Shown one piece after another: positions 55,754 through 64,000 of a DNA stretch of 64,000 nucleotides (its first letter is position 1; the number at the start of each line of letters is the position of its first letter). A program made the position numbers and the translations under genes. Below the pieces are notes generated by a model. The model was not told the origin of the DNA. It saw nothing but the letters and a program-made list of their open reading frames with translations, and did not search any database. This stretch comes from Muribaculaceae bacterium (lineage in GTDB: Bacteria > Bacteroidota > Bacteroidia > Bacteroidales > Muribaculaceae), in the NCBI GenBank assembly GCA_017473615.1, contig JAFUKL010000004.1:17420-81419 (forward strand), read 5' to 3'.

Positions 55754-56308
55754 TTACGAAATAATAGCAATGAATTTTACGGGTTTGCCATCAAGAGCTT
55801 TCATGCCGTGCGGGCGTTTTGAGTCATACATTATACTGTCGCCCTGTTCTAATGTAAGCACTTTCTCTCCTATTTGTATTTGCAAGCGTCCTTCAATGAC
55901 GCAGTCCCATTCTTGTCCTTCATGGCTGTTGAGGGTGATGGGTGCATCGTTTGGCTCTACGGTTACGACAAGTGGGTCGAAAATGCGGTTTTTGAAACCT
56001 GCTGCAAGTGATTGGTAGCTGTATGCCGCTGTTCGTTCCGCTTTAGCTCCTTTTCCTGCTCTTGTCACAAAATAACTACTCATTTTCGGGTCTTCATTGA
56101 AGAGCAGAGCGTGCAACTCGATATTGAATTTGCGTGCAACCTCGTTGAGAAAACTCAGAGGAATGTCGGTTTCTCCGTTTTCATAAGATATATATGTATC
56201 TTCGCTTACGTTGATGGTTTCAGCGAGTTCTTTGGTCGTCAGGTCAAGGGCGTCGCGCAATCCTTTCAAGCGGATGGCAACTTGTGCCATTTGTTCTGTT
56301 TTTGTCAT
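55754..56308 (-). CDS. XRE-family HTH regulator with C-terminal cupin domain
   Basis: 184 residues. The N-terminal HTH (~10-65: LRDALDLTTKELAETINVSEDTYISYENG) is XRE type; the cupin domain (~110-180: EGQEWDCVIEGRLQIQIGEKVLTLEQGDSIMYDSKRPHGM) would bind a small ligand. Such regulators often control the adjacent acyl-CoA synthetase. A -7 element lies upstream at 56361-56368. Confidence 0.9.
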   Translation of the reverse strand: MTKTEQMAQVAIRLKGLRDALDLTTKELAETINVSEDTYISYENGETDIPLSFLNEVARKFNIELHALLFNEDPKMSSYFVTRAGKGAKAERTAAYSYQSLAAGFKNRIFDPLVVTVEPNDAPITLNSHEGQEWDCVIEGRLQIQIGEKVLTLEQGDSIMYDSKRPHGMKALDGKPVKFIAIIS

Positions 56309-56360
56309 AATATATTCCCTTTAGCCGGTTTTTTCATTATATATGAATATTCACCCATTG

Positions 56361-56368
56361 CAAAGATA
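56361..56368 (-). promoter_or_regulatory. -7 element for the HTH-cupin/acyl-CoA synthetase unit
   Basis: TATCTTTG on the minus strand fits TAnnTTTG, ~52 bp upstream of the start codon. Confidence 0.5.
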
Positions 56369-56451
56369 GAAAAAGGAACGACAAAACAATAAGTTTTTTT
56401 CAAAAAAATATTTTTTTGCACACACATAAATCATTAGTGTGCAATGTGTTG

Positions 56452-56472
56452 CACAAACCTATCAGGTTTGTG
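56452..56472 (-). repeat. Hairpin downstream of the methyltransferase gene
   Basis: CACAAACCT and AGGTTTGTG flank a 3-nt loop. It lies just after the methyltransferase stop codon on the minus strand and may help end that transcript, although no T-run follows. Confidence 0.4.
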
Positions 56473-56492
56473 TAATGATTTTTGCTTTGAAA

Positions 56493-57545
56493 TCAAAAAG
56501 CAAGATTAATTTGTGTGGCTGTAACAGCTTGTTTGGAAATCTTGCGATATAGTTCGGGATTTTCTATGTGCCTTTTAATTTGCATGGCTAAATGAAAGGC
56601 AAGATTGACAGGAACGGCGTTTCCGATCATCTTATATCCATAATTAACATCTTCATACAGGAATTTAAAGTCGTCGGGGAATCCTTGTATACGAGCGACT
56701 TCTCTTACTGTCATTCTACGGTATAGATGCTCTTTGCCTTCAACGAATTTATGTAGATTGGGTGTTATTTTAGACATTTTTGGTGCTTGAGGATGCAATT
56801 GGCATTGTCTTCCGCTTGCTTGTACTGTAAATCCCGGTTCATCCCAAGAACGGACTCTGTTCCTTGACATGAAAATGGGAGAAAAAGAGCCGATGAAATA
56901 TTCGTGGTTCGGAATTATGCAGTTGTTGCCGTTAGTCTTGTTCTTTTCTTTTGCGGGAATGGCTGTATCTTTTAAATCCCAAATACATCTTCGTAGTGTA
57001 GGCTTGTCTTTAATGGGTTCGGGAAAGCTGAAATTCTTTATATTCAGGTCTTTTCTGAAACCTATATAGAAAACTCGTTCTCTATCCTCTGCTACATCAT
57101 AGTCGTTGGCATTTAGTAACTTTATACTTACATCATATCCGGCTTTGTCAAATAGTCGTATGAAATTAGCTACTGCGTCAGAATGTCTTTGAGCAAGCAT
57201 TCCTGAAACATTTTCAGCGAGGAAAAACAATGGTTTGACGTGTTGTAGGATACGTATGTATTCAAAAAATAATTGTCCTCGTTCGTCATCTATTCCTCTT
57301 AATGAGCCGGCTTCACTCCATGATTGGCACGGAGGACCGCCTATGATTCCATCTATTTTGTATTGAATATGTTCGGGTGATATATTTCTAACATCACCTT
57401 CGATTAAATGAACATCAGGAAAATTTGCCTTGAATGTCGGGTATATCTTTTTGTCGTATTCATTGGCTACAATGGTTTTGAATCCTGCTTTATGAAAGCC
57501 AAGATCCAACCCGCCTGCACCACAGAATAGACTTAATAAATTCAT
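56493..57545 (-). CDS. DNA (cytosine-5-)-methyltransferase, M.HaeIII-like (predicted GGCC)
   Basis: 350 residues with the ordered m5C motifs: [14 protein letters not shown] (I), [16 protein letters not shown] with the catalytic Cys (IV), AENVSG (VI), and [14 protein letters not shown] (X). The target-recognition segment ([34 protein letters not shown]) closely follows what I recall of M.HaeIII, so a GGCC specificity is predicted from memory of that protein, not from a search. It is divergent from the controller and endonuclease genes and protects host DNA from the endonuclease. Confidence 0.9.
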   Translation of the reverse strand: MNLLSLFCGAGGLDLGFHKAGFKTIVANEYDKKIYPTFKANFPDVHLIEGDVRNISPEHIQYKIDGIIGGPPCQSWSEAGSLRGIDDERGQLFFEYIRILQHVKPLFFLAENVSGMLAQRHSDAVANFIRLFDKAGYDVSIKLLNANDYDVAEDRERVFYIGFRKDLNIKNFSFPEPIKDKPTLRRCIWDLKDTAIPAKEKNKTNGNNCIIPNHEYFIGSFSPIFMSRNRVRSWDEPGFTVQASGRQCQLHPQAPKMSKITPNLHKFVEGKEHLYRRMTVREVARIQGFPDDFKFLYEDVNYGYKMIGNAVPVNLAFHLAMQIKRHIENPELYRKISKQAVTATQINLAF

Positions 57546-57568
57546 AGATAAAAAATGTATATAATATT

Positions 57569-57683
57569 AGAAGCTGTTTTGAATTTTCTTAAAAAACGGT
57601 CTGCTATTACTGCGTTATTTGCCGAAAAATCTATTCCAAAATATTCCTTAAAATAATCTCGAAATAAAATTCAAACAACTTCT
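57569..57683. repeat. MITE-like element, shorter copy
   Basis: Begins AGAAGCTGTTTTGAATTTTC and ends AAAATTCAAACAACTTCT, imperfect inverted repeats. The inner right part (TATTCCAAAATA, TTAAAATAATCTCGAAATAA) matches the full copy at 49973-50174. It sits between the divergent methyltransferase and controller genes. Confidence 0.6.
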
Positions 57684-57733
57684 GTTTGCAAAAATAAGAA
57701 TTTTCCATAACGCAAACAAAAAATGTTTGTATT

Positions 57734-57768
57734 GTGTTGACTATAGTCCGTTGTATTATTGTCGACAT
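57734..57768 (+). promoter_or_regulatory. Putative C-box operator of the restriction-modification system
   Basis: The stretch contains GACTATAGTC (57739-57748), CCG, and a second half ending TTATTGTCGACAT. It follows the dyad pattern of C-protein operators (tandem GACTnnnAGTC-type sites with a TCCG spacer) known from Esp1396I-like systems, and lies 18 bp before the controller start codon. Confidence 0.65.
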
Positions 57769-57785
57769 AATGATAAGTTTGCAAC

Positions 57786-57986
57786 ATGAATATAAATGAG
57801 AAATTTGGGAATAATGTGAAAGATATTCGTTTGAAAAAAGGTCTTTCGCAAGAGAAACTTGCTAATATGGCTGAAATCGATAGAACCTATTTACCTGACA
57901 TTGAAAGGGGTAAAAGGAATGTATCGTTAGCAGTTGCCGATAGGATAGCAAGAGCATTGGATGTATCACTTAAAGATTTGTTGTGA
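57786..57986 (+). CDS. Restriction-modification controller (C) protein, XRE family
   Basis: 66 residues that form a single HTH domain (IRLKKGLSQEKLANMAEIDRTYLPDIERG). The size and sequence fit C proteins, which dimerise, bind C-boxes and first activate, then limit, endonuclease expression. The putative operator at 57734-57768 lies directly upstream. Its stop is followed at once by the endonuclease start. Confidence 0.9.
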   Translation: MNINEKFGNNVKDIRLKKGLSQEKLANMAEIDRTYLPDIERGKRNVSLAVADRIARALDVSLKDLL

Positions 57987-57988
57987 AT

Positions 57989-58909
57989 ATGCCTAAATTC
58001 GGAGATACAGAAAGATATGTATTAGGACTATTTTCTATCGGTAAGACATTTAGTTTTCGAGGAGAAGAATATACGGTTATTCATAGTGGAAAACCGAGAC
58101 CGACAAAAGGTGAGTGTAAAACTGATGTTTATGTTCTTGCTTCAAAAAATAAGGGAGAACGAATAGAGTTTAAAATATCGGTAAAACAATCAAATGCTGA
58201 CTTTGTTGAAAACAAAATAGAATTACCTCGGGCGAAAGAAATCTTAGGAGAAGATGCTCAAAATATCATAAGAAACAGTGTAGAAGAAATAAAGGATGCT
58301 TTTGCACGTGATTATTTGATTTGTTTCGATAAATACAAGAGGACTGATCCCGGTTCAATTAAATTAGGTTGGCGTTTTGAGTTTGTAAATGTCAATAATG
58401 GGGAGAAATCGGGTTTAATCAAGTTATCAGATATACAGAAAGTAGGTGTTTATGCCGGAACGAATCTTTCTTTGGAGAAAAAGAATTGTATAGTTGGTGA
58501 TGCAGTTGTGCCAAATTCCGGTATAGCAAATTATATCTTAGTGACAGAGGGAATTTTGACTTTACAGGAATGTGTGGATAAATTGATGCCTATAGAGGAT
58601 TATGCAAAAAGACAAAATGTGTATTTTGCTTGTAAAGCATTGAATTATCAATTCTTCAGAAAGAAGTGTGAAGGAAATAGAGGGCTTGCTGTATATGTGA
58701 ATTGGAGCATAAAAGGAGGTAATTTATGTGCCGAATTGGTATATGATGATCCGTTGTCTCATAAAGGTTTTGAAATAAGGGATAATCTGATGTCTATATT
58801 GGAAAGGTTAAATATCGGAAACAATTTAGATGAATTAAAGAAATATTTGGACAAAGGTGTGAAATTTTACACGAAAAAACTTGATGTATATGGAGAAGGC
58901 GGAATATAA
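57989..58909 (+). CDS. Candidate type II restriction endonuclease
   Basis: 306 residues from the ATG at 57989; a GTG at 57983 overlapping the controller stop is an alternative. The segment TDVYVLAS, with IEFKISVKQ about 14 residues later, is compatible with a PD-(D/E)xK nuclease core, but the fit is loose. The assignment rests mainly on position: directly after a C protein and opposite an m5C methyltransferase. If correct, it should cut the methylase site (predicted GGCC). Its last 20 bp overlap proB. Confidence 0.7.
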   Translation: MPKFGDTERYVLGLFSIGKTFSFRGEEYTVIHSGKPRPTKGECKTDVYVLASKNKGERIEFKISVKQSNADFVENKIELPRAKEILGEDAQNIIRNSVEEIKDAFARDYLICFDKYKRTDPGSIKLGWRFEFVNVNNGEKSGLIKLSDIQKVGVYAGTNLSLEKKNCIVGDAVVPNSGIANYILVTEGILTLQECVDKLMPIEDYAKRQNVYFACKALNYQFFRKKCEGNRGLAVYVNWSIKGGNLCAELVYDDPLSHKGFEIRDNLMSILERLNIGNNLDELKKYLDKGVKFYTKKLDVYGEGGI

Positions 58910-59990
58910 GCGTGTGGCAGTAAAGATAGGCAGTAATGTCCTTACTCGAAAAGACGGGACGCCGGACATTACACGGATGTCGGCTCTTGTCGATCAAATT
59001 GCCGAATTGTACAAGAATGGTGTGGAAGTGGTGATGATTACCTCCGGAGCTGTAGCATCGGGACGTAGCGAACTGAAACATCTTGCAGGGAAAAAGATGG
59101 ATGAAGTGTCGGCACGCCAGCTGTATTCAGCCGTAGGACAGGCTAAACTGATAAACCGCTACTATGAACTGTTTCGTGATCATGGAATAGTGTGCGGTCA
59201 AATCCTTACCACCAAGGAGAATTTCTCTACGCGTCAACATTATCTTAATCAAAAGCATTGTACTGAGGTTATGCTTGAAAATGGTGTTATTCCCATTGTT
59301 AATGAGAATGATACAGTGTCGATTACCGAATTGATGTTTACCGACAATGATGAGCTTTCGGGTATGATGGCATCTATGATTGGAGCTCAAGCATTGATAA
59401 TATTAAGCAATATCGATGGAGTTTATGACGGTGACCCTTCATTGCCGGAATCACAGGTGATTACAGACATTTATCTTGATACCGCACTTGATGCGGATAA
59501 TTTCATACAGGTGAAAAAATCTTCTTTTGGTCGAGGCGGTATGGGCTCGAAATACCGTATATCGCATAAGGTGGCAGAAGAAGGTATAGATGTGATAATT
59601 GCCAATGGTAAACGCGACAATATCTTGCCGGAGATTATTTCAGGCAGAAGAAATGTACCATATACAATGTTTCATGCCAATAGCGATACGATATCCGGTG
59701 TGAAAAAGTGGATTGCTCACAGTGATGGGTTTGCCAAAGGAAAAGTCAAGGTGAATCAAGGTGCTTATGATGCACTTATTGCCGGAAATGCATCGAGTTT
59801 GCTTGCCGTGGGAGTAACCGAAATCGAGGGTGATTTCGACAAGGACGATATTGTACAGGTTATTTCGCCCGATGATGCAGTGTTTGCCGTGGGACGAGTG
59901 TCGGTGGATGCCGACAAGGCTCGTTCTGTTATAGGAAAAAGGGGGGAGCGCCCGCTCATACATTATGATTTCTTGTATATCTTTGAATAG
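58890..59990 (+). CDS. proB: Glutamate 5-kinase
   Basis: 366 residues from the ATG at 58890 (in-frame ATGs at 58884 and 58890 were weighed; the protein starts MEKAEYKRVAVKIGSNVL as in relatives). The amino-acid kinase fold shows ITSGAVASGR, NENDTVS, DNDELSGMMAS and FGRGGMGSKYRI; a PUA domain ends the protein (~280-366). It phosphorylates glutamate in proline synthesis. The start lies inside the endonuclease gene, so the R-M module was probably inserted directly upstream and now carries proB in its transcript. No proA follows. Confidence 0.93.
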   Translation: MEKAEYKRVAVKIGSNVLTRKDGTPDITRMSALVDQIAELYKNGVEVVMITSGAVASGRSELKHLAGKKMDEVSARQLYSAVGQAKLINRYYELFRDHGIVCGQILTTKENFSTRQHYLNQKHCTEVMLENGVIPIVNENDTVSITELMFTDNDELSGMMASMIGAQALIILSNIDGVYDGDPSLPESQVITDIYLDTALDADNFIQVKKSSFGRGGMGSKYRISHKVAEEGIDVIIANGKRDNILPEIISGRRNVPYTMFHANSDTISGVKKWIAHSDGFAKGKVKVNQGAYDALIAGNASSLLAVGVTEIEGDFDKDDIVQVISPDDAVFAVGRVSVDADKARSVIGKRGERPLIHYDFLYIFE

Positions 59991-60012
59991 GGGAGGTCTA
60001 TGATAAAATAAC

Positions 60013-60052
60013 AATATGGGATGTGTTCCGGCAAGAACACATCCCATATTTT
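60013..60052. terminator. Bidirectional terminator between proB and the amidase
   Basis: A perfect 16-bp hairpin (AATATGGGATGTGTTC and its complement 60035-60050) with a 6-nt loop separates two convergent genes. A second, imperfect hairpin follows at 60060-60088 (TAAGGTCTTTAG and CTAAAGCCTTAA). Confidence 0.8.
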
Positions 60053-60100
60053 AGATATTATAAGGTCTTTAGTGATGCTAAAGCCTTAAAATATGGTTAC

Positions 60101-63100
60101 TTATAGTACAACTTTGGTGGCTTTTGCGCCTTGACGCTTGATGAAGATACCGTTTTCAGGATTAGCAACCTTCACACCCTGCAAGTTGTAGTACTCAACA
60201 GGAGCATTAACGTCTTCTGCTTCGATGATATCGATAGCTGATGGACCGCTACCTTTAATCAATGAAGCAGCCTTTGCCGGAGTAACCAATGTGTTAGCAT
60301 CACAAGGAATAGCGTGAACACAGTAACCGGCTTGTTCATTGTAGCAGTGCAAGTTGTTTGCATAGTCAAATGCCAAGCCCCAAATTACACCATCGGTGCT
60401 TTGGACAGATGTCTTATGTGTGAATGTAGGTAAACCATTATTCCATGTTACATCATAAACTTGGATTTGAGCATTCAATCCTACGATTGCAAATAATGTG
60501 CCGTCTTCAGAAAGTGCCATACCACTCTTCTTACAACCCGGCAATGTGCTTGCAAGATTAGTTGCATAGTCGGTGTAAGTACCGCTATAGTCAGTGAAGA
60601 AGAAGCCCGGTGCATAATCTGAACTACCTTCACGATATTGAGAAATCAAAGCTCCACTTTCTGTTGTAATCAATGATTGACAAGAAGAATTGAATAATCT
60701 TTTATCTGCTCCTGATACCCATTCAGGACTGCCGCTCCAAGTATCGGAAGTACCGATGTTCTCATATTTCAGTAATTGGTATCCGGATGCTCCACTATAA
60801 GCTCCGATAGCATACATATCGCGGTCTTCGCCTTCTCCAATGAAATCTACGGCGCAAACAGTATTACCTGAAGTCACTTGATGTTCTGCTGTTGGGTTGG
60901 CAGGGTCAAGCATCCATATTCCGGCATTGTTTTTGCTGTCGTCAGCCACATAGAATTTACCGTTTGATACAGCTCCGCGGCTTAATTTGCGGTCTTCTTT
61001 AGCCATATAACCGGTTGTATTCTTTGCGATAAGGTCGGCTCCATAGATGTAGATACCGAGAGTGTCGGTGCTTACATATACATTACCGAAGAAGTCACTT
61101 TCAGGATCGTTATCTACAGCTACTCCACCGTTTAATAAAGCGTCTGCACTTGCACCCCAAGCATTGTCGCTAAATACGGCATCGGTACCGATATTTGTCT
61201 TGTTGGCAACAGAGATGCCCCAAGTATATTCACCTTCAGCAAGTTGAGCCAAATCGATTTCATAGGTATGTTCGCCTTCTCCAAGAGCACCGATACTGTA
61301 AATTACATCTTTACCCTCGTTTGTCGGAGTGAGAACAACATCTACATGAGTTGACGAGCCTGTCAAATTGAAAGTAAGCGTAGCTTTACTGTCAGCCTCT
61401 GTCATGGCAAGGTTATATGCATAAGTGTTGAGAGTAGCAGGTTGTTCTACGCCTGCAGTAGTGTATTTATGTACATTTCCATCGATTACCAAGAAGAATT
61501 CGATTTCAGCTCCTATGGTCTTAGGATTATCTCGGTCGCTTGCATCTATTTCAAGAGCCAATTCTCCGTGAGCCGATGCGTGGGTGTATTCTACCGGTTC
61601 GATTGCAGTACCATTCACCTTTATTTCTGTAGCTTTGTCAAGACCTGCGGTCACGTCAAATGCTTTCAATCCGGCAACTTTACCTTCTTCATTAATGTCC
61701 GGTGTAACAAAAACAATCTTGCCGTTATATTTGAAGAACGAGCCGTTTAGAGATGCAGCCGGAGCTGTACCTTCAGGCATTACCGACAGGATGGAGTTAT
61801 CCACCAATTGTCCGCCATCGGTTTCAAATTCTGTAGGAAGTGCAATGTCGCCGTCCATAACGAATTGATCGTTCTCATAAGTCGGGTCTAATTCATTATA
61901 GAAAGGAGATGGAGTAATAGAGTGCTTTTCACCGAAAGCTCCACAGTTCCAAGGAGACTCTGCCACGTAGTTGTTCATGCCCAGTTCTCCGCCTTTCTGT
62001 CCATCAATGATACCGAAACCGGCAAAACGGAAGTGCTTGTTGTAGTTTCCGGCATTGTGCATAACGGTTGCAATGTAATATCCGTCTTCAAGAGTTCCGC
62101 TATATGAAATAGTTAAACCGATGCGTCCTGTAGCATACATGGCAGCAGTTTGAGAAGAGAATAATTCAACGGCTTCTCCGGTAGGAACACCGTTATCGTC
62201 ATTTCCCCACTTATATGCACGGTAAGTACCTGTAAGCGGGCTGTATGTGTTCTTGCTGTAGTTACCGCCAAGCAGATAACCGTCGGCTGTCAATGTGATG
62301 TCGGCAAGGACAAGACCTTCTGCAAAGTCGGCGTCTGTTTGGCATGCTGTTGTGCCTAATTCAGTAACTGTATTGTTGATTAGGTCAGCCACATATACTG
62401 ATGGTACGTTGGTTGTGTCAAGAGCAAGTACATAGAGCTTGTTATCGCGTACTATTTGACGGCGAACGGTCTTTCCTGTCAATTGTTCTGCAAGAAGACT
62501 TATTTCAGTTCCTTCCACATTATAAGCATCAGCTAAAGTGTAATCTTTGCCTGCAAGAGAGTCCGGATAGTTCACGTAAACTTGTTTCGGCGGAACATAA
62601 CCTACGTTTTCAAGGTATGCAGTAGGATAAGCGGTAGCTGCTGCTGTTACGGTGACAGTTACGGGATCTATCGGCTTGTAGTCGTCGTGAGAGAACTCAA
62701 CGGTGTATTCTCCCGGTTCCAATCCTGTGAATACGAAAGCTCCGTTATATTCGTCATCGGTAGTGTAGGTAGCCACTTCTACACCTGCTTTCTTCAACGT
62801 AACTTTTACGTTGTTAAGAGGCAGATAGATGTCGGGAGTACCCACGCGACCATGATAAAATTCGTGAGTGAATTTTTCATGCAAGTCGCGTACTATACCA
62901 TAAATGTCGCCGGTCTTTTCTTTTTCCCAACCGAAGTAGTCGGCAATACCGCGAGCATAACTTACACCCTCGCAACGGTCAACGTCCCAGTTCATTGCAC
63001 GGTGACGTGATGGCTGGTAAGTATGGAAATAGCCTTCTACAAGGTAACTCGGTACGTTATGACGCAGTACACCAAGTTGTTGCTTGCCGATTTTTCCTTT

Positions 63101-63793
63101 TCCTGCAGCGAGATCGGCTGCAGTCATGGTATAGTCATAATGTGTCCATTGCTGGTGACGGTCAAGGATGCTGTGATTCCAACCGCAACGGCTCATTTCT
63201 TTAGAAAGAGCATCCTTTGCGTCATCACTTCCGTAACCATCTATAGCATAATAGAGATAATTGGTTTCGATGCCTGATGCTGCATTTGAGTGAATCGAAA
63301 TCATCATATCGAAATCGTTATTCTCCACTTCGGCAGCGATAACCGATAGCGTTCGGTCATAATAATCGTTGTCTGGATTTTCTGTGTGAGACTCATAATC
63401 GGTGTATGCAGGATATCCTCCTACTTTCACGTGGCTCATCACAATGTTTTGTGACAAGTCAAGAGCCGCACCTATACGGTGTTTGTTGCTGTTTGTTTGG
63501 TTCTTGGATCTGTCAAAAGGAACGCCGTATTCTATAAGTTTTTCGAGAACACCGAATGCTTTTCGCAAGTTGGTATTTGACTCGAAGAAATTTGTTGTAT
63601 CGTTGTTTACATCGGTATATGCGTTGTTTTCTCCGTGTTTAACTGTACCCATCGGACGGCAGTTTGCCGACCAAGAACCGTGACCCGGATTAATGTAAAT
63701 ACGTACATCATCCACTGTAGGGTTTTGTGCTATTGCATTCGCACCTACACAAAGAGCCATAGCGGCTGTAGCAAAAATTTTTCTCATTTTCAT
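60101..63793 (-). CDS. Secreted N-acetylmuramoyl-L-alanine amidase (Amidase_3) with beta-rich C-terminal region (copy 2)
   Basis: 1230 residues from the ATG at 63793, which has GGAGG ~7 nt upstream; an earlier ATG at 63808 overlaps the upstream stop (TAATG) and is less likely. Signal peptide to ~24. The catalytic domain (~30-290) has INPGHGSW, FFESNTNL, ISIHSNA and LVEGYFHT. A carboxypeptidase-regulatory-like domain follows (~330-395), then a long propeller-like region, and the C-terminus (EYYNLQGVKV, GIFIKRQGAKATKVVL) resembles the surface-sorting tails common in this group. It cleaves peptidoglycan stem peptides from glycan. Close paralogue of the gene at 1-2311. Confidence 0.9.
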   Translation of the reverse strand: MKMRKIFATAAMALCVGANAIAQNPTVDDVRIYINPGHGSWSANCRPMGTVKHGENNAYTDVNNDTTNFFESNTNLRKAFGVLEKLIEYGVPFDRSKNQTNSNKHRIGAALDLSQNIVMSHVKVGGYPAYTDYESHTENPDNDYYDRTLSVIAAEVENNDFDMMISIHSNAASGIETNYLYYAIDGYGSDDAKDALSKEMSRCGWNHSILDRHQQWTHYDYTMTAADLAAGKGKIGKQQLGVLRHNVPSYLVEGYFHTYQPSRHRAMNWDVDRCEGVSYARGIADYFGWEKEKTGDIYGIVRDLHEKFTHEFYHGRVGTPDIYLPLNNVKVTLKKAGVEVATYTTDDEYNGAFVFTGLEPGEYTVEFSHDDYKPIDPVTVTVTAAATAYPTAYLENVGYVPPKQVYVNYPDSLAGKDYTLADAYNVEGTEISLLAEQLTGKTVRRQIVRDNKLYVLALDTTNVPSVYVADLINNTVTELGTTACQTDADFAEGLVLADITLTADGYLLGGNYSKNTYSPLTGTYRAYKWGNDDNGVPTGEAVELFSSQTAAMYATGRIGLTISYSGTLEDGYYIATVMHNAGNYNKHFRFAGFGIIDGQKGGELGMNNYVAESPWNCGAFGEKHSITPSPFYNELDPTYENDQFVMDGDIALPTEFETDGGQLVDNSILSVMPEGTAPAASLNGSFFKYNGKIVFVTPDINEEGKVAGLKAFDVTAGLDKATEIKVNGTAIEPVEYTHASAHGELALEIDASDRDNPKTIGAEIEFFLVIDGNVHKYTTAGVEQPATLNTYAYNLAMTEADSKATLTFNLTGSSTHVDVVLTPTNEGKDVIYSIGALGEGEHTYEIDLAQLAEGEYTWGISVANKTNIGTDAVFSDNAWGASADALLNGGVAVDNDPESDFFGNVYVSTDTLGIYIYGADLIAKNTTGYMAKEDRKLSRGAVSNGKFYVADDSKNNAGIWMLDPANPTAEHQVTSGNTVCAVDFIGEGEDRDMYAIGAYSGASGYQLLKYENIGTSDTWSGSPEWVSGADKRLFNSSCQSLITTESGALISQYREGSSDYAPGFFFTDYSGTYTDYATNLASTLPGCKKSGMALSEDGTLFAIVGLNAQIQVYDVTWNNGLPTFTHKTSVQSTDGVIWGLAFDYANNLHCYNEQAGYCVHAIPCDANTLVTPAKAASLIKGSGPSAIDIIEAEDVNAPVEYYNLQGVKVANPENGIFIKRQGAKATKVVL

Positions 63794-63807
63794 AGCTCGT
63801 CCTCCCA

Positions 63808-64000
63808 TTATTTGTTAACGTTGATGATGAACAATTCTCCGTCAGGAGTAGAGAATGCGATACGCGAACCGTTACCTGCCACTGAAGGATACATTGCCAT
63901 TGAAGACACTTGGGTCAAGTCCTGACGTACACTGCCGTCAACCTTAGCAGCCACAAGCTTGGAAGCTGTAACCACTGAGCCGTCGTCGATGTCGTTCATA
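63808..64000 (-). CDS. C-terminal end of TolB/WD40-like beta-propeller protein, partial (copy 2)
   Basis: An open frame that enters from the right edge and ends at 63808. Its last 60 residues (KLVAAKVDGSVRQDLTQ, SSMAMYPSVAG, FIINVNK) closely match the end of the propeller protein at 2326-3228. The stop overlaps an ATG (TAATG), and the amidase starts 15 bp further on. It confirms the second propeller-amidase cassette. Confidence 0.85.
   Translation of the reverse strand, partial: MNDIDDGSVVTASKLVAAKVDGSVRQDLTQVSSMAMYPSVAGNGSRIAFSTPDGELFIINVNK

Overview
The window looks like a chromosomal segment of a Bacteroidales bacterium, most likely Muribaculaceae-like (inference from protein style, not from a search). 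Supporting signs are Bacteroidetes-type promoters (TAnnTTTG at -7), outer-membrane beta-barrels and lipoproteins, a type IX-like C-terminal sorting tail, an ECF sigma / FecR-like / TonB-receptor-like trio, and the conserved order DUF4271-hemD-rnpA-yidD-tatD.

Layout. 1-3228 (minus): a secreted amidase (cut by the window edge) behind a secreted beta-propeller protein. 3644-7224 (plus): NamZ-type exo-muramidase, a sodium:solute symporter and a WYL regulator. 7233-12626: dnaX, a LOG-family hydrolase, DUF4271, hemD, rnpA, yidD and tatD. 12779-20497 (minus): a large secreted family-10-like glycoside hydrolase, then lysS-gpsA-pgi. 20783-22287: a tyrosine recombinase followed by a 189-bp segment bounded by perfect 15-bp inverted repeats with an outward-facing promoter, which looks like a phase-variable promoter switch.

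22288-45080 (plus) is the most unusual part: about 20 tightly packed genes in one apparent operon. The first half encodes FHA proteins, two Hanks-type Ser/Thr kinases, a PP2C phosphatase, an FHA-FHA-trypsin-like protease, a WG-repeat protein, an outer-membrane barrel, two lipoproteins (one an S41 protease) and a LysM-barrel protein. The second half encodes a complete ubiquitin-like set: a Ubl ending in Gly, an E2-like protein with HPN and Cys, a membrane-anchored JAB/JAMM peptidase, a multi-pass membrane protein carrying vWA, RING-H2-like and FHA-like regions (candidate E3), a beta-barrel and an E1/ThiF-like enzyme. The proposed reading is an envelope-spanning signalling system that couples Thr phosphorylation to ubiquitin-like conjugation at the inner membrane, switched on and off by DNA inversion.

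45204-56308: alkaline phosphatase, mscL, gapA, a C_GCAxxG_C_C protein, a phospholipase A-like barrel, the sigma/anti-sigma/receptor trio, an acyl-CoA synthetase and its HTH-cupin regulator. 56493-58909: a type II restriction-modification module (HaeIII-like m5C methylase, controller protein with C-box operator, candidate endonuclease) abutting proB. 60101-64000 (minus) repeats the amidase plus beta-propeller cassette of the left end. A MITE-like repeat family occurs in at least four places.
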